DNA of 38,048 nucleotides from Candidatus Kuenenia stuttgartensis (GTDB lineage Bacteria; Planctomycetota; Planctomycetia; Pirellulales; UBA1268), in assembly GCA_945897435.1 (NCBI GenBank), contig CAMDFJ010000012.1:1-38048 (forward strand). Reading direction: 5' to 3'. The notes under the pieces were generated by a model. It was not told the origin of the DNA. It saw nothing but the letters and a program-made list of their open reading frames with translations, and ran no database searches. How positions within the stretch are numbered: the stretch's first letter is position 1; every line of letters starts with the position of its first letter. This document shows, piece by piece, positions 15,535-23,672 of the stretch. The translations under genes were made by a program, and so were the position numbers.

Positions 15535-16260
15535 ATGGGTCGCGTGGACCGCCCGATTCGGATGGATCGTCGGAGCTTTTTCCTGCGCGGGATCGTGCAA
15601 TTGCCGCTCCCTCTTCTGGCCCTCGGGGCCGCGGGCTGCCGCAGCATGCAGTTTGCCCGCCTGATGACGCCGGGCGAGGAAGGCATGATCGGCAGCCACC
15701 AGGCCGGTCAGGAGACGTTCACTCCCCTGGTCAACGAGGCCGTGGCAAAACTGCTGGCCCGCCACGCGGAGTCGGCCGTGCAGCAGGTTTCGGCCGTGGA
15801 CGGGGCCGAATCGATGCCGCCGCCGATGCGGCGGGTCTGCTTCGTCGGCGTCGAGAACAAGAGCGCCGAGGAGATCGGCGACTTCAAGGAGCAGATCTAT
15901 CAGGCGATCGACGCCCGGATCCTCGAGTCGCAGGTGTTCCAGTCGGTCAACCGCCGGTTCGTCGATGCCGGCCTCCGCGACACCCGCCTGCGGCCCGACC
16001 AGCTTCTCGTTCCCCAGCAGATGCGGACGTTCGCCGACCACATGGAGCAGCAGGGGCAGCCGATCGACTACCTCCTCTACGCCACGATCACGTCCGGCAC
16101 CACCCAGCAGAACCGCGACTACCAGCGGGACTACCTGCTCACGCTCGAACTCGTCGAGGTCGGCACCGGCAACTACGACAAGCAGTCGGCCGAACTGAGC
16201 AAGGGCTACCACCACAGCCGCCTCGGCCGCTGGCGGGCCGCGCATTCCCACTCCCCATGA
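15535..16260 (+). CDS. LpoB-like penicillin-binding-protein activator lipoprotein
   Basis: 241-residue predicted lipoprotein. The N-terminal signal ends in a lipobox LGAAGC (Cys about residue 35). The rest resembles the LpoB/COG3417 fold: MRRVCFVGVENKSAEEIGDFKE, QIYQAIDARILESQVFQSV, RRFVDAGLRDTRLRPDQLL, and a late block IDYLLYATITSGTTQQNRDYQRDY followed by LTLELVEVGTG. In gammaproteobacteria LpoB is an outer-membrane activator of PBP1b. The role in a planctomycete with unusual peptidoglycan is open. GAGG precedes the ATG. The stop overlaps the start of the next lipoprotein gene by ATGA, which suggests a coupled pair. Confidence 0.82.
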   Translation: MGRVDRPIRMDRRSFFLRGIVQLPLPLLALGAAGCRSMQFARLMTPGEEGMIGSHQAGQETFTPLVNEAVAKLLARHAESAVQQVSAVDGAESMPPPMRRVCFVGVENKSAEEIGDFKEQIYQAIDARILESQVFQSVNRRFVDAGLRDTRLRPDQLLVPQQMRTFADHMEQQGQPIDYLLYATITSGTTQQNRDYQRDYLLTLELVEVGTGNYDKQSAELSKGYHHSRLGRWRAAHSHSP

Positions 16261-17624
16261 CCGGGCTGCCCGCACGCCTTTCGGGTTCCTTGATCGCCGC
16301 CGCCCTGTTCCTGACGGGATGCGCGACCCACATGGTCCGCCTTCAGCCGGTGCGGACGGCGTTTCAGCAGGGGGATCTGGCCGAGGCCGAGAGGCTGATC
16401 GTCGCCGAGGCCGAATCGGGGTCGGAGGACGACCTGCTGCTGCTCGATCGGGCGATGGTGGCGCTCGCGGCCGGCCGACCGGCCGACTCCGAGCGGATGC
16501 TCCGGCAGGCACGCGACGGCCTCGATCGGGTCGAGGAGGAAAGCCAGCTCGAGACGGCCTGGTCGATGCTTGGCGACGATCAGTCACGAACCTATGCGGG
16601 CGAGGACTACGAGAGGGTGCTCCTGCGGGCGATGCTCGCGGTTTCAAATCTCGTCCAGGACGGCGACGACGCCGAGGCCTACAGCCTGCAGGTGATCGAC
16701 AAGCAGCGGAGCATCGTGGCGGCGGCGGCAGAGCCCGACGGCACGAACCCGAAGGCGGCCTATCAGCAGGTGGCCCTCGCCCCCTACCTCCGTGGCATTC
16801 TCCGCGAGGAGACCCACCGCGATTACGACGACGCCGCCCGCAACTTCCGGCTCGTGACGACCTGGCAGCCCGACTTCCAACAGGGGCCGTTTCATCTGGC
16901 CCGGGCAAGCGCCGGCACCCATTCCCGCCCCGGCCACGGCGTGGTCCACGTCCTCGCGCTCGTCGGGCAGGGGCCGTTCAAGGCCGAGGCCGAGGAACAG
17001 CCTACGAGCGCATCCCTTCTGATCGCGGATCGGATCCTCAGTGCCCAGATGCAGAGCAGCCTGCCTCCGACGGTGGCCCCGATCCGGGTGCCGAGGATCG
17101 TCGCAGCGCCGGGCATCGCCGGGACGGTGCGGGTGGGGGTCGGCGACTGGTCCGCCGGCCAGACCGAAACGATCACGAGCGTCTCGCAGATGGCCCTTCG
17201 GCAGCAGGAGGCGATGCTTCCCTACCAGTTGGCCCGGGCGGTCGTTCGCCGGGTGGTGAAGAAGGGAACGATCCACGGCGTGAAGCAGGGCCTCGGCATG
17301 CGGCACGGGCTGCCGTCGGCGGCGCTCGATCTGGCGGGCGTGGCCTGGGAGGCTTCGGAGGCCGCCGACACCCGCTGCTGGAGCCTGCTGCCAGACAGGA
17401 TTCAGGTGCTGAGGCTCGAACTGCCGGTCGGCACGCTCCCGCTCGGACTGACCGTCCTCGACCATGGAGGACGGCCGCTCGGTGATCCAATCCTGCAGGA
17501 CGTGACCGTCGCCGACGGCCGCAACACCTATCTCCTTGTGCGGGCCAGCGACGCGGGCTTCGTCGGCCGGCCGCTGACCAGCAGTTCGAACGCCCGTATC
17601 GATCTACCAGGTGAGCCGCCGTAG
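16257..17624 (+). CDS. COG3014-like lipoprotein with TPR-type N-terminal region
   Basis: 455-residue predicted lipoprotein; the signal ends in a lipobox LTGC (Cys about residue 22). The N-terminal half is rich in TPR-like helices (FQQGDLAEAERLIVAEAE, LDRAMVALAAGRPADSERML, DYDDAARNFRLVTTWQPDF). The second half has the COG3014 pattern: GVVHVLALVGQGPFKAEAEE, then PRIVAAP, MALRQQEAMLPYQLARAVVRRVVKKG, a short helical region and ARCWSLLPDRIQV-like DTRCWSLLPDRIQVLRLELP. COG3014 genes commonly sit next to LpoB-like genes. Its start overlaps the LpoB-like stop by 4 bases (ATGA). The function is unknown; a cell-envelope role together with the neighbour is likely. The frame is open further upstream but only in shadow. 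Confidence 0.78.
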   Translation: MTGLPARLSGSLIAAALFLTGCATHMVRLQPVRTAFQQGDLAEAERLIVAEAESGSEDDLLLLDRAMVALAAGRPADSERMLRQARDGLDRVEEESQLETAWSMLGDDQSRTYAGEDYERVLLRAMLAVSNLVQDGDDAEAYSLQVIDKQRSIVAAAAEPDGTNPKAAYQQVALAPYLRGILREETHRDYDDAARNFRLVTTWQPDFQQGPFHLARASAGTHSRPGHGVVHVLALVGQGPFKAEAEEQPTSASLLIADRILSAQMQSSLPPTVAPIRVPRIVAAPGIAGTVRVGVGDWSAGQTETITSVSQMALRQQEAMLPYQLARAVVRRVVKKGTIHGVKQGLGMRHGLPSAALDLAGVAWEASEAADTRCWSLLPDRIQVLRLELPVGTLPLGLTVLDHGGRPLGDPILQDVTVADGRNTYLLVRASDAGFVGRPLTSSSNARIDLPGEPP

Positions 17625-17663
17625 TCGATCCAGAGAGGGCAAGCCTCGCCGGATGCCATTCCT

Positions 17664-18779
17664 TCAGGCGGCGACCTTTGCCGGTCGGTCGTGGGCGGGC
17701 GTGGACCGCAGCAGGATGCAGCCCTGAAGCACCTCGGGCCGGCCGGGACTGCCGACCGCCGCCGTGGGGCAGGCGATGAGGCCCGATAGCTGCGACCAGG
17801 TCGACTTCAGGGCGTGGGGCACGGAGCAGGCGCTGACATTGCCCGTGCGCCGGGTCAGACCGTTGATGAGTTCGCCGCGGATGCCGTATTCGTCGAGCTT
17901 CATGCCGGTGAACCGGACGATTCCCGATCCTGCCTGATGGGGCACCACGAAGTTCACATCGTCTCCCGAAAGCCCCGATTCGCCGAGCGCCTTGGCGACG
18001 GCACCCGCCATGGCCCGCGGCGCGATTTCGGCGATCGCCATCCCGTCGAGCGAATAGACCAGCCGCTCGTCGGCGTGGTCGATTCCGCCACCCGCGGATG
18101 GAACCGGAACCTGCCTGCGGACGTGGAAGTCGAAGGCCGGCCGCTCGACCGGCTGCTTTTCAGCGGCTGCATGGAGGATCTCGAAATGGACCGGATGTCT
18201 CCGGCTCGTCGAGGGGGAGAGCAGGGTGGCAGCCGCCATATCGCCGAAGAGGCCGCCGGTCTGCCGACAGCCGAAGTCGGTGATCCGGCTGATCCGGCTG
18301 GAGGCAACGACGAGCAGATAGTCGTCGGGGCGGAGGGTGAGCCGCGGCGCCCAGCGGCGGCAGACGAGGTCAAATGCCCGGCTGTAGCCACAGCAAAACC
18401 AATTCAGGCCGATCGAGCGGCAGTGCCGCATTCCGAGGCCGCGGGCCAGCTGGCGGGCGGCGCGGCCCGGCCGCTCAGCCGCGATCTGCTCGGGAGTGAG
18501 ATGCCTGCGGGCCACCGAGGCCGGGATGAAGGATGGCGACACGAAGACCAGCCCGCGGCAGTCGGCCAGGTTGCAGCCCGTCTCCCGCTGGAGCTGACGG
18601 ACCGCGTGCAGACCCATCGTGACCTCGTCGTCGTGCGAGATTCCCCGGGCCTCGATCCCGGTGTGATGGGAAAACTTCCGCGGCATCGTCTGGCCAAACC
18701 AGTCGTTCTCGAGCTCCCAGGGAGGCTGGTGCAGGGCTATCGCCGAAATACCAAGACTGGGACGGCTGGTCGCTTCCAT
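17664..18779 (-). CDS. 3-oxoacyl-ACP synthase III-like protein (KAS III family)
   Basis: 371-residue thiolase-fold condensing enzyme. The three KAS III catalytic positions appear filled: Cys129 in NWFCCGYS (usually ACSGF), His in VVPHQAGSG, and Asn in TGNVSACS. N-terminal blocks (TMPRKFSHHTGIEARGI, LVFVSPSF) match the family layout. The double cysteine and the long N-terminal block differ from FabH, so it may use other acyl substrates or act in a secondary pathway. The start MEATSRPSLGISAIALH at 18779 was chosen by family N-terminus. It stands alone, convergent with the lipoprotein pair and divergent from the Gfo/Idh gene; no ACP or other fatty-acid gene is near. Confidence 0.8.
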   Translation of the reverse strand: MEATSRPSLGISAIALHQPPWELENDWFGQTMPRKFSHHTGIEARGISHDDEVTMGLHAVRQLQRETGCNLADCRGLVFVSPSFIPASVARRHLTPEQIAAERPGRAARQLARGLGMRHCRSIGLNWFCCGYSRAFDLVCRRWAPRLTLRPDDYLLVVASSRISRITDFGCRQTGGLFGDMAAATLLSPSTSRRHPVHFEILHAAAEKQPVERPAFDFHVRRQVPVPSAGGGIDHADERLVYSLDGMAIAEIAPRAMAGAVAKALGESGLSGDDVNFVVPHQAGSGIVRFTGMKLDEYGIRGELINGLTRRTGNVSACSVPHALKSTWSQLSGLIACPTAAVGSPGRPEVLQGCILLRSTPAHDRPAKVAA

Positions 18780-18994
18780 TGAATCGGTCAGGCTTCGGGG
18801 CAGGGGCTGGGAATGGGGGCGGGGATTCTGGCGATCCCGGGCCGCCGTTGCCAGCCGGAAATTCAGCCGGTTCCTGCCGAACTCGTGGCGGTCCGCGACC
18901 GGAGGGTGGAATCGACCTGACTCGCCTCGGACCGCAGGACGCCTCCACCCAGATTGCGAAACATGGTCCACATGCCGTGGGTCTGGCATACTTT

Positions 18995-19012
18995 TTGGGT
19001 CTTTGCACCCAA
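18995..19012 (+). promoter_or_regulatory. Small hairpin just before the ribosome site of the Gfo/Idh gene
   Basis: TTGGGT and ACCCAA form a 6-base inverted repeat with a CTTTGC loop, directly followed by the GGGGGAA ribosome site. It could be an operator or an RNA hairpin. The rest of the 18780-19026 divergent gap holds no gene and no clear promoter pair. Confidence 0.35.
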
Positions 19013-19026
19013 GGGGGAACCAACGC

Positions 19027-20346
19027 ATGTCGGAGAAGCGATCGTTGCCGGCTGGAGGCCGGCCTGACGGGGTGAGCGGAGCCCTATCGCGGCGCTGCTT
19101 CGTCTCCGGAGCTGCAGGGGCCGCGACCCTGATGGTGCATTCCTCTCTGGCGGCCACCGAGGAGACCCGCGAACTTCGGCTCGGAGTGATCGGCTGCGGC
19201 GGCCGGGGCAGCGGTGCGATCAATGATTCGCTCACGATCAACGAGGGCGTGCGGCTCGTCGCCACGGCCGACCTCTTCGCACCCAAGTGTGCCGCCCTCT
19301 GGAAGGCCATGCGGGAGGCCCACCCGGACAAGGTGGCGGCCACCGACTCGATCGCCGCCGGCCTCGATGGCTGGAGGCGGGTGCTCGATGATCCTTCGGT
19401 CGACATCGTGCTGATCACGACGCCGCCCGGCTTCAGGCCCTCCTATCTCACGGAGGCGGTCGCGGCGGGCAAGCACGTGTTTGCCGAGAAGCCGGCCTGC
19501 GTCGATCCGGCCGGCTACCGGATCTGTCTCGAGGCCCACGACAAAGCCCTGGCGAACGGCACGGCGATCGTCGCCGGCACCCAGTACCGCCGCCAGGTGA
19601 ACTATCTCGGGGCGATCGAACAGATTCGTCAGGGGGCGATCGGCGACCTGGTCTCGGCCAGCGCACGCTACTGCGCCGGGGGAATCTGGTACCGGCCCCG
19701 GAAGGAAGGGATGAGCGACGCCGAATACCAGCTCACCAACTGGATGCACTTCATCTGGCTCAGTGGCGACCAGATCGTCGAGCAGGCGGTCCACAATCTC
19801 GACACCATGAACTGGGTGATGGGCGGGAATCCGATCTCGGCCTTCGGCTCGGGAGGCCGGTTCACGCGGCCCGACGACAGCGAGATGTGGGACAGTATGA
19901 GCCTCGACTACGAGTATCCCGGCAATCGGGTGGTGTCGTTCATGTGCCGGCAGATTCCCGGAGCCGCCGCGGACGTGGGCAACGTGATCCGCGGCACACA
20001 GGGGGAGTGCCAGATCGGAGGGGGCAACGCCGGTTCCAGGATCTTCGACCGTGCCGGGAAGAAGATCTGGGAAATGGCCGGCAGCATCGCCGATGCCTAC
20101 CGGCAGGAGCACAAGGACCTCGTCGATTCGATCCGTGCCGGCAAGCCGATCGTCGAACTCAGGCAGATGGCCGACAGTTCGATGATGGCGGTGCTCGGCA
20201 GGATGGCGGCCTACTCGGGCCAGAAGGTCACTTGGAAGTTCGCCACCGAGGAGTCTAGTCTGAACCTGTTTCCCAAGGATCTGGCCTGGGATTCGACACT
20301 TCCCAGGCCCCAGTTCGCGATTCCCGGCAGGACGAAACTCGTCTGA
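19027..20346 (+). CDS. Tat-exported Gfo/Idh/MocA-family oxidoreductase
   Basis: 439-residue NAD(P)-dependent sugar oxidoreductase family protein. A twin-arginine signal is present: LSRRCFVSGAAGAATLMVH, about residues 20-38. The Rossmann motif is GVIGCGGRGSG, and FAEKPACVDP carries the family EKP motif. The C-terminal domain has KEGMSDAEYQLTNWMHFIWL and QAVHNLDTMNW, with a likely substrate-binding His. Secreted planctomycete members probably carry a tightly bound cofactor and act on glycosides in the periplasm; this is inferred. GGGGGAA precedes the ATG. It starts a same-strand series, 47 bases before the NagB/PIG-L fusion. Confidence 0.92.
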   Translation: MSEKRSLPAGGRPDGVSGALSRRCFVSGAAGAATLMVHSSLAATEETRELRLGVIGCGGRGSGAINDSLTINEGVRLVATADLFAPKCAALWKAMREAHPDKVAATDSIAAGLDGWRRVLDDPSVDIVLITTPPGFRPSYLTEAVAAGKHVFAEKPACVDPAGYRICLEAHDKALANGTAIVAGTQYRRQVNYLGAIEQIRQGAIGDLVSASARYCAGGIWYRPRKEGMSDAEYQLTNWMHFIWLSGDQIVEQAVHNLDTMNWVMGGNPISAFGSGGRFTRPDDSEMWDSMSLDYEYPGNRVVSFMCRQIPGAAADVGNVIRGTQGECQIGGGNAGSRIFDRAGKKIWEMAGSIADAYRQEHKDLVDSIRAGKPIVELRQMADSSMMAVLGRMAAYSGQKVTWKFATEESSLNLFPKDLAWDSTLPRPQFAIPGRTKLV

Positions 20347-20393
20347 GCCACCCGGCAGTCCGCAGCCCGACACCGTCAGCAGGAGATCTCTTG

Positions 20394-22346
20394 ATGTCTG
20401 CATCCGCCGCCTCGACAGCGGGCTCGACGCCGATCTACCGCGGGCCGCTGCCCCATGTGACCACCGTCGAGCGGATTCCGGTCACGGTCTACGACCTTTC
20501 GGCGGAGGCCAGCCGGGCGGTGGCTCGCGAGATCGCCGATCTCGTGCAACAGCGGGCCGCCGCCGGGAAGCGAACGGTGCTCGGCCTGGCGACAGGGAGC
20601 ACGCCCGTGGGCGTCTATGACGAGCTGATTCGGCTGCACCGCGAGGAGGGGGTCTCGTTCAAGACGGTCGTGAGCTTCAATCTCGACGAGTACTGGCCGA
20701 TGCCGCCCGACGCGCTGCAGAGCTACCACCGCTTCATGCGGGAGCACCTCTTCGATCATCTCGACATCCCGGCCGACGCCATCCACATCCCCGACGGCAG
20801 GCTCCCCCGGGAGGGAATCCACGCCGCCTGCGTTGCCTACGAGGAGAAGATCGCCGCGGCCGGCGGCATCGACCTGCAGATTCTCGGCATCGGCCGTACC
20901 GGCCACATCGGCTTCAATGAGCCGGGCAGCACGCTGGAGAGCCGCACCCGACTGATCACGCTCGACAGCGTGACCCGCGGCGATGCCGCCAGCGACTTCT
21001 TCGGCGAGTGGAACGTGCCCCGTCAGGCGATCACGATGGGCGTGGGGTCGATCCTCGCCGCCCGTCGGGTGCTGCTGCTCGCCTTCGGCGAGCACAAGGC
21101 GCCGATCGTCCGCAAGGCCGTCGAGGATCCGGCCTGCAGCCATGTGTCGGCGAGCGCCCTGCAGCAGCACCCCGACGCCCGGTTCGTGCTCGATCGTGCC
21201 GCCGCGGCAAGGCTCTCGAGGTTCGAGTCGCCGTGGGTGGTGGGTCCGCTCGATTCGATGGGGCTCGAATGGACGCCGCAGCTGACAAAGAAGGCGGTGA
21301 TCTGGCTCTCGCTTCATCTCGGCAAGCCGATCCTCAAGCTCACCGACGAGGACTACAACGAGCATTCCCTGCAGGACCTTCTCTCCTGCCGCGGCCGCGC
21401 CTACGACATCAACATCGAGGTCTTTCGGTCGATGCAGGGAACGATCACGGGCTGGCCGGGTGGCAAACCCGGCGGCGGCAGTGCGGATGCGTTTCCGAAG
21501 CGGGTGGTGGTGTTCAGCCCGCATCCCGACGACGACGTGATCAGCATGGGCGGCACCTTCATCCGGCTCTGCGAGCAGGGGCACGACGTGCACGTCGCCT
21601 ACCAGACGAGCGGCAACATCGCCGTCTGGGACGAATCGGCCGACCGGCACGTCGATTTTGTCGAGGAGTTCTGCAAGGCCTTCGGAGTGGGCACGAAGAC
21701 CTCGGGCATCGCCGACAGCATCCGGCAGTTTCTCAAGGCAAAGTCGGCCGGCGCCGTCGACATTCCCGAACTCCAGACCGTCAAGGGATTGATCCGTCGC
21801 ACGGAGGCACGGGCTGGGGCGAGATACTCCGGCGTCAGGGCCGACAACATCCACTTCCTCGACCTGCCCTTCTACGAGACCGGCAGGGTTCGCAAGAAGC
21901 CGATCGGTCCGGAGGACGTCGCGATCACGGTCGATCTCCTCGAGAGGGTCAGGCCGCAGCAGGTTTATGCGGCCGGCGACCTCTCCGATCCCCATGGCAC
22001 CCATCGAGTCTGCCTCGCCGTGATCCTGGCGGCGCTCGCCGAGGTCAAGAATCGGCCCTGGGCGGGGGACTGCCAGCTCTGGCTCTACCGCGGCGCCTGG
22101 CAGGAATGGGAGCCGCACGAGATCGAGATGGCCGTTCCGCTCTCGCCGGACGAGGTCGAGCGGAAGCGGATGGCGATCTTCAAGCATGAGAGCCAGAAGG
22201 ACCGGGCCCTCTTTCCGGGGGCGAGCGATCCGCGGGAATTCTGGCAGCGGGCGGAGGACCGCAACCGGGAAACGGCCCGGATCTACGACAAGCTCGGCCT
22301 GCCGGAGTACGAGGCCATCGAGGGGTTTGTGCGGCACGGCTTCTGA
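20394..22346 (+). CDS. Fusion of NagB-type glucosamine-6-phosphate deaminase and PIG-L/LmbE deacetylase
   Basis: 650-residue two-domain protein. Residues 30-350 are NagB-like: LGLATGSTPVGVYDELIRLH (63-82), NLDEY (96-100) and GIGRTGHIGFNEP (165-177) with His171 and Glu176. The usual active-site Asp before GHI is Thr169. Residues 370-650 are a PIG-L/LmbE domain with the zinc motif HPDDD at 377-381 and a later DPHGTH. The pair suggests successive deacetylation and deamination/isomerisation of an N-acetylated amino sugar (phosphate). The same fusion with GRTGHI is known to me from Bacteroidetes and planctomycetes. AGGAGA lies 7 bases before the ATG at 20394. The start codon TTG at 20391 is less likely. 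Confidence 0.92.
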   Translation: MSASAASTAGSTPIYRGPLPHVTTVERIPVTVYDLSAEASRAVAREIADLVQQRAAAGKRTVLGLATGSTPVGVYDELIRLHREEGVSFKTVVSFNLDEYWPMPPDALQSYHRFMREHLFDHLDIPADAIHIPDGRLPREGIHAACVAYEEKIAAAGGIDLQILGIGRTGHIGFNEPGSTLESRTRLITLDSVTRGDAASDFFGEWNVPRQAITMGVGSILAARRVLLLAFGEHKAPIVRKAVEDPACSHVSASALQQHPDARFVLDRAAAARLSRFESPWVVGPLDSMGLEWTPQLTKKAVIWLSLHLGKPILKLTDEDYNEHSLQDLLSCRGRAYDINIEVFRSMQGTITGWPGGKPGGGSADAFPKRVVVFSPHPDDDVISMGGTFIRLCEQGHDVHVAYQTSGNIAVWDESADRHVDFVEEFCKAFGVGTKTSGIADSIRQFLKAKSAGAVDIPELQTVKGLIRRTEARAGARYSGVRADNIHFLDLPFYETGRVRKKPIGPEDVAITVDLLERVRPQQVYAAGDLSDPHGTHRVCLAVILAALAEVKNRPWAGDCQLWLYRGAWQEWEPHEIEMAVPLSPDEVERKRMAIFKHESQKDRALFPGASDPREFWQRAEDRNRETARIYDKLGLPEYEAIEGFVRHGF

Positions 22347-22366
22347 TCGCGACCACGAAGGACATC

Positions 22367-23398
22367 ATGTCGAAGAGATACAACGTCGGTGTCATTGGGT
22401 ATGGCTGGGCGGCGACGGCCCACATCGCGGCGATCAACGCCACCAGCCAGGGAAGGGTTGCGGCCGTCTGGTCGTCGCGGCCGCTCGATTCGGCCGAGCT
22501 GTCCGCCAGGCATGGCGGCTCGATCAGGGTCTACAGCGAACTCGACGCCATGCTCGCCGATCCCGACCTCCATGTGGTCGATATCACGAGCTATCCGAGC
22601 CAGCATCGGGATCAGGCCGTGGCGGCGGCCCGGGCCGGAAAGCACCTGATCCTCGAGAAGCCGATGGCCAACACACCCGAGGAGGTTCGCGAGATCGTGG
22701 CCGCCGCGGCGGCCAGCGGCGTGAAGGGCTGCATCTGCTTCGAGTGCCGTTTTTCGAACCAGTTTCAGGTGACGAAGGCCCTTCTCGACGAGGGTCTGCT
22801 GGGCCGGCTGCACTACGGCGAGGTCGACTACTACCACGGCATCGGTCCCTGGTATGGCCAGTACCGCTGGAACACCGGAAGGAAGGAGGGGGGCAGCGCG
22901 CTGCTCACCGCGGGCTGCCATGCCCTCGATGCGCTCCTGATGCTGATGGGCCAGGAGGTCGAGATGGTGTCGAGCCTGAGCACAAAGTCGTCGAGCCCGT
23001 TCTTCACCCCCTACGAGTACGACACCTCGAGCGTCACGATCCTGCACTTCAAGGGTGGAGCGATCGGCAAGACGGCGGCGATCGTCGACTGCCTGCAGCC
23101 CTACTACTTCCACACGCATCTGGTCGGCAGCGAGGGGAGCCTGCTCGACGATCGCTTCCATTCGATGAAGCTCAAGGCCGACAGGGGGCACTGGAGCCGG
23201 CTCTCGATGAAGATGCTCGACTCGGGCGACGTCAGCGACCATCCTTACCAGGCGCAGTTCCAGGCCTTTTTCGACGCTCTCGACGAGGGCCGCGACATGC
23301 CGCTGACGAGCCTGGCGGAGGCGGCGAAGACGTTCGACGTGATCTTCGCGGCCGACAGGAGCGCCGCTCAGGGTGGGCAGCCGGTGCGGCTACCATGA
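22367..23398 (+). CDS. Cytosolic Gfo/Idh/MocA-family oxidoreductase
   Basis: 343-residue NAD(P)-dependent oxidoreductase without a signal peptide. The Rossmann motif is GVIGYGWAA near residue 7, followed by VDITSYPSQHRDQAVAAARAGKHLILEKP with the family EKP motif. The C-terminal domain contains ALLTAGCHALDALLMLMG with a His in the substrate-binding position. It lies 20 bases after the NagB/PIG-L fusion, with GAAGGA before the ATG, so the two are likely co-transcribed. The substrate is unknown; neighbours suggest a sugar or keto-sugar. A repeat-rich 274-base gap separates it from the DUF1080 gene. Confidence 0.93.
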   Translation: MSKRYNVGVIGYGWAATAHIAAINATSQGRVAAVWSSRPLDSAELSARHGGSIRVYSELDAMLADPDLHVVDITSYPSQHRDQAVAAARAGKHLILEKPMANTPEEVREIVAAAAASGVKGCICFECRFSNQFQVTKALLDEGLLGRLHYGEVDYYHGIGPWYGQYRWNTGRKEGGSALLTAGCHALDALLMLMGQEVEMVSSLSTKSSSPFFTPYEYDTSSVTILHFKGGAIGKTAAIVDCLQPYYFHTHLVGSEGSLLDDRFHSMKLKADRGHWSRLSMKMLDSGDVSDHPYQAQFQAFFDALDEGRDMPLTSLAEAAKTFDVIFAADRSAAQGGQPVRLP

Positions 23399-23672
23399 GG
23401 GCTCGATCGATTCTCACGTGGCTCGGGGTTGCCCACGCCCCGTCAGAAGTGGGACAGGCTTCAGCCTGTCATGCCTCGGAATACTGGCGTCTTATAAAGG
23501 CCGGGGTTGCCCACGCCCCGTCGCCGGACGTTCGCTGCGGCCATCCTGGCCTTCGCTCACTCGATGCTGACGTCGCTTCGCCATCCATGGCTGCGCTCGT
23601 CAGCAACGCCGGCTCTCGGGGCATGGGCAACCCCTCGCTGTCGACCCCTCGCTATCAGTTGAAGGAGTTTCA
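23399..23672. repeat. Composite extragenic repeat cluster
   Basis: No gene is supported here. CGGGGTTGCCCACGCCCCG occurs at 23424-23442 and again at 23502-23520. Its reverse complement, with one mismatch, occurs at 23617-23634, so the second copy and the inverted copy bracket about 100 bases. A hairpin GACAGGCTTCAGCCTGTC lies at 23453-23470, the same element as at 11743-11805. Short palindromes GGCCATCCTGGCC (23539-23551) and CCATCCATGG (23581-23590) lie inside. GAAGGAG before the DUF1080 start closes the region. The layout resembles a degenerate non-coding repeat or mobile repeat insertion. Confidence 0.75.

Noticed and set aside
15220-16908. Minus-strand open frame extending ileS by over 500 codons upstream
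   Set aside because: The extension is low-complexity Arg/Pro/Ala sequence antisense to two real lipoprotein genes; the IleS family N-terminus is at 15219.
20376-22337. Long minus-strand frame opposite the NagB/PIG-L fusion
   Set aside because: It mirrors the real gene's codon pattern, has no family motif, and arises from high GC at third positions.
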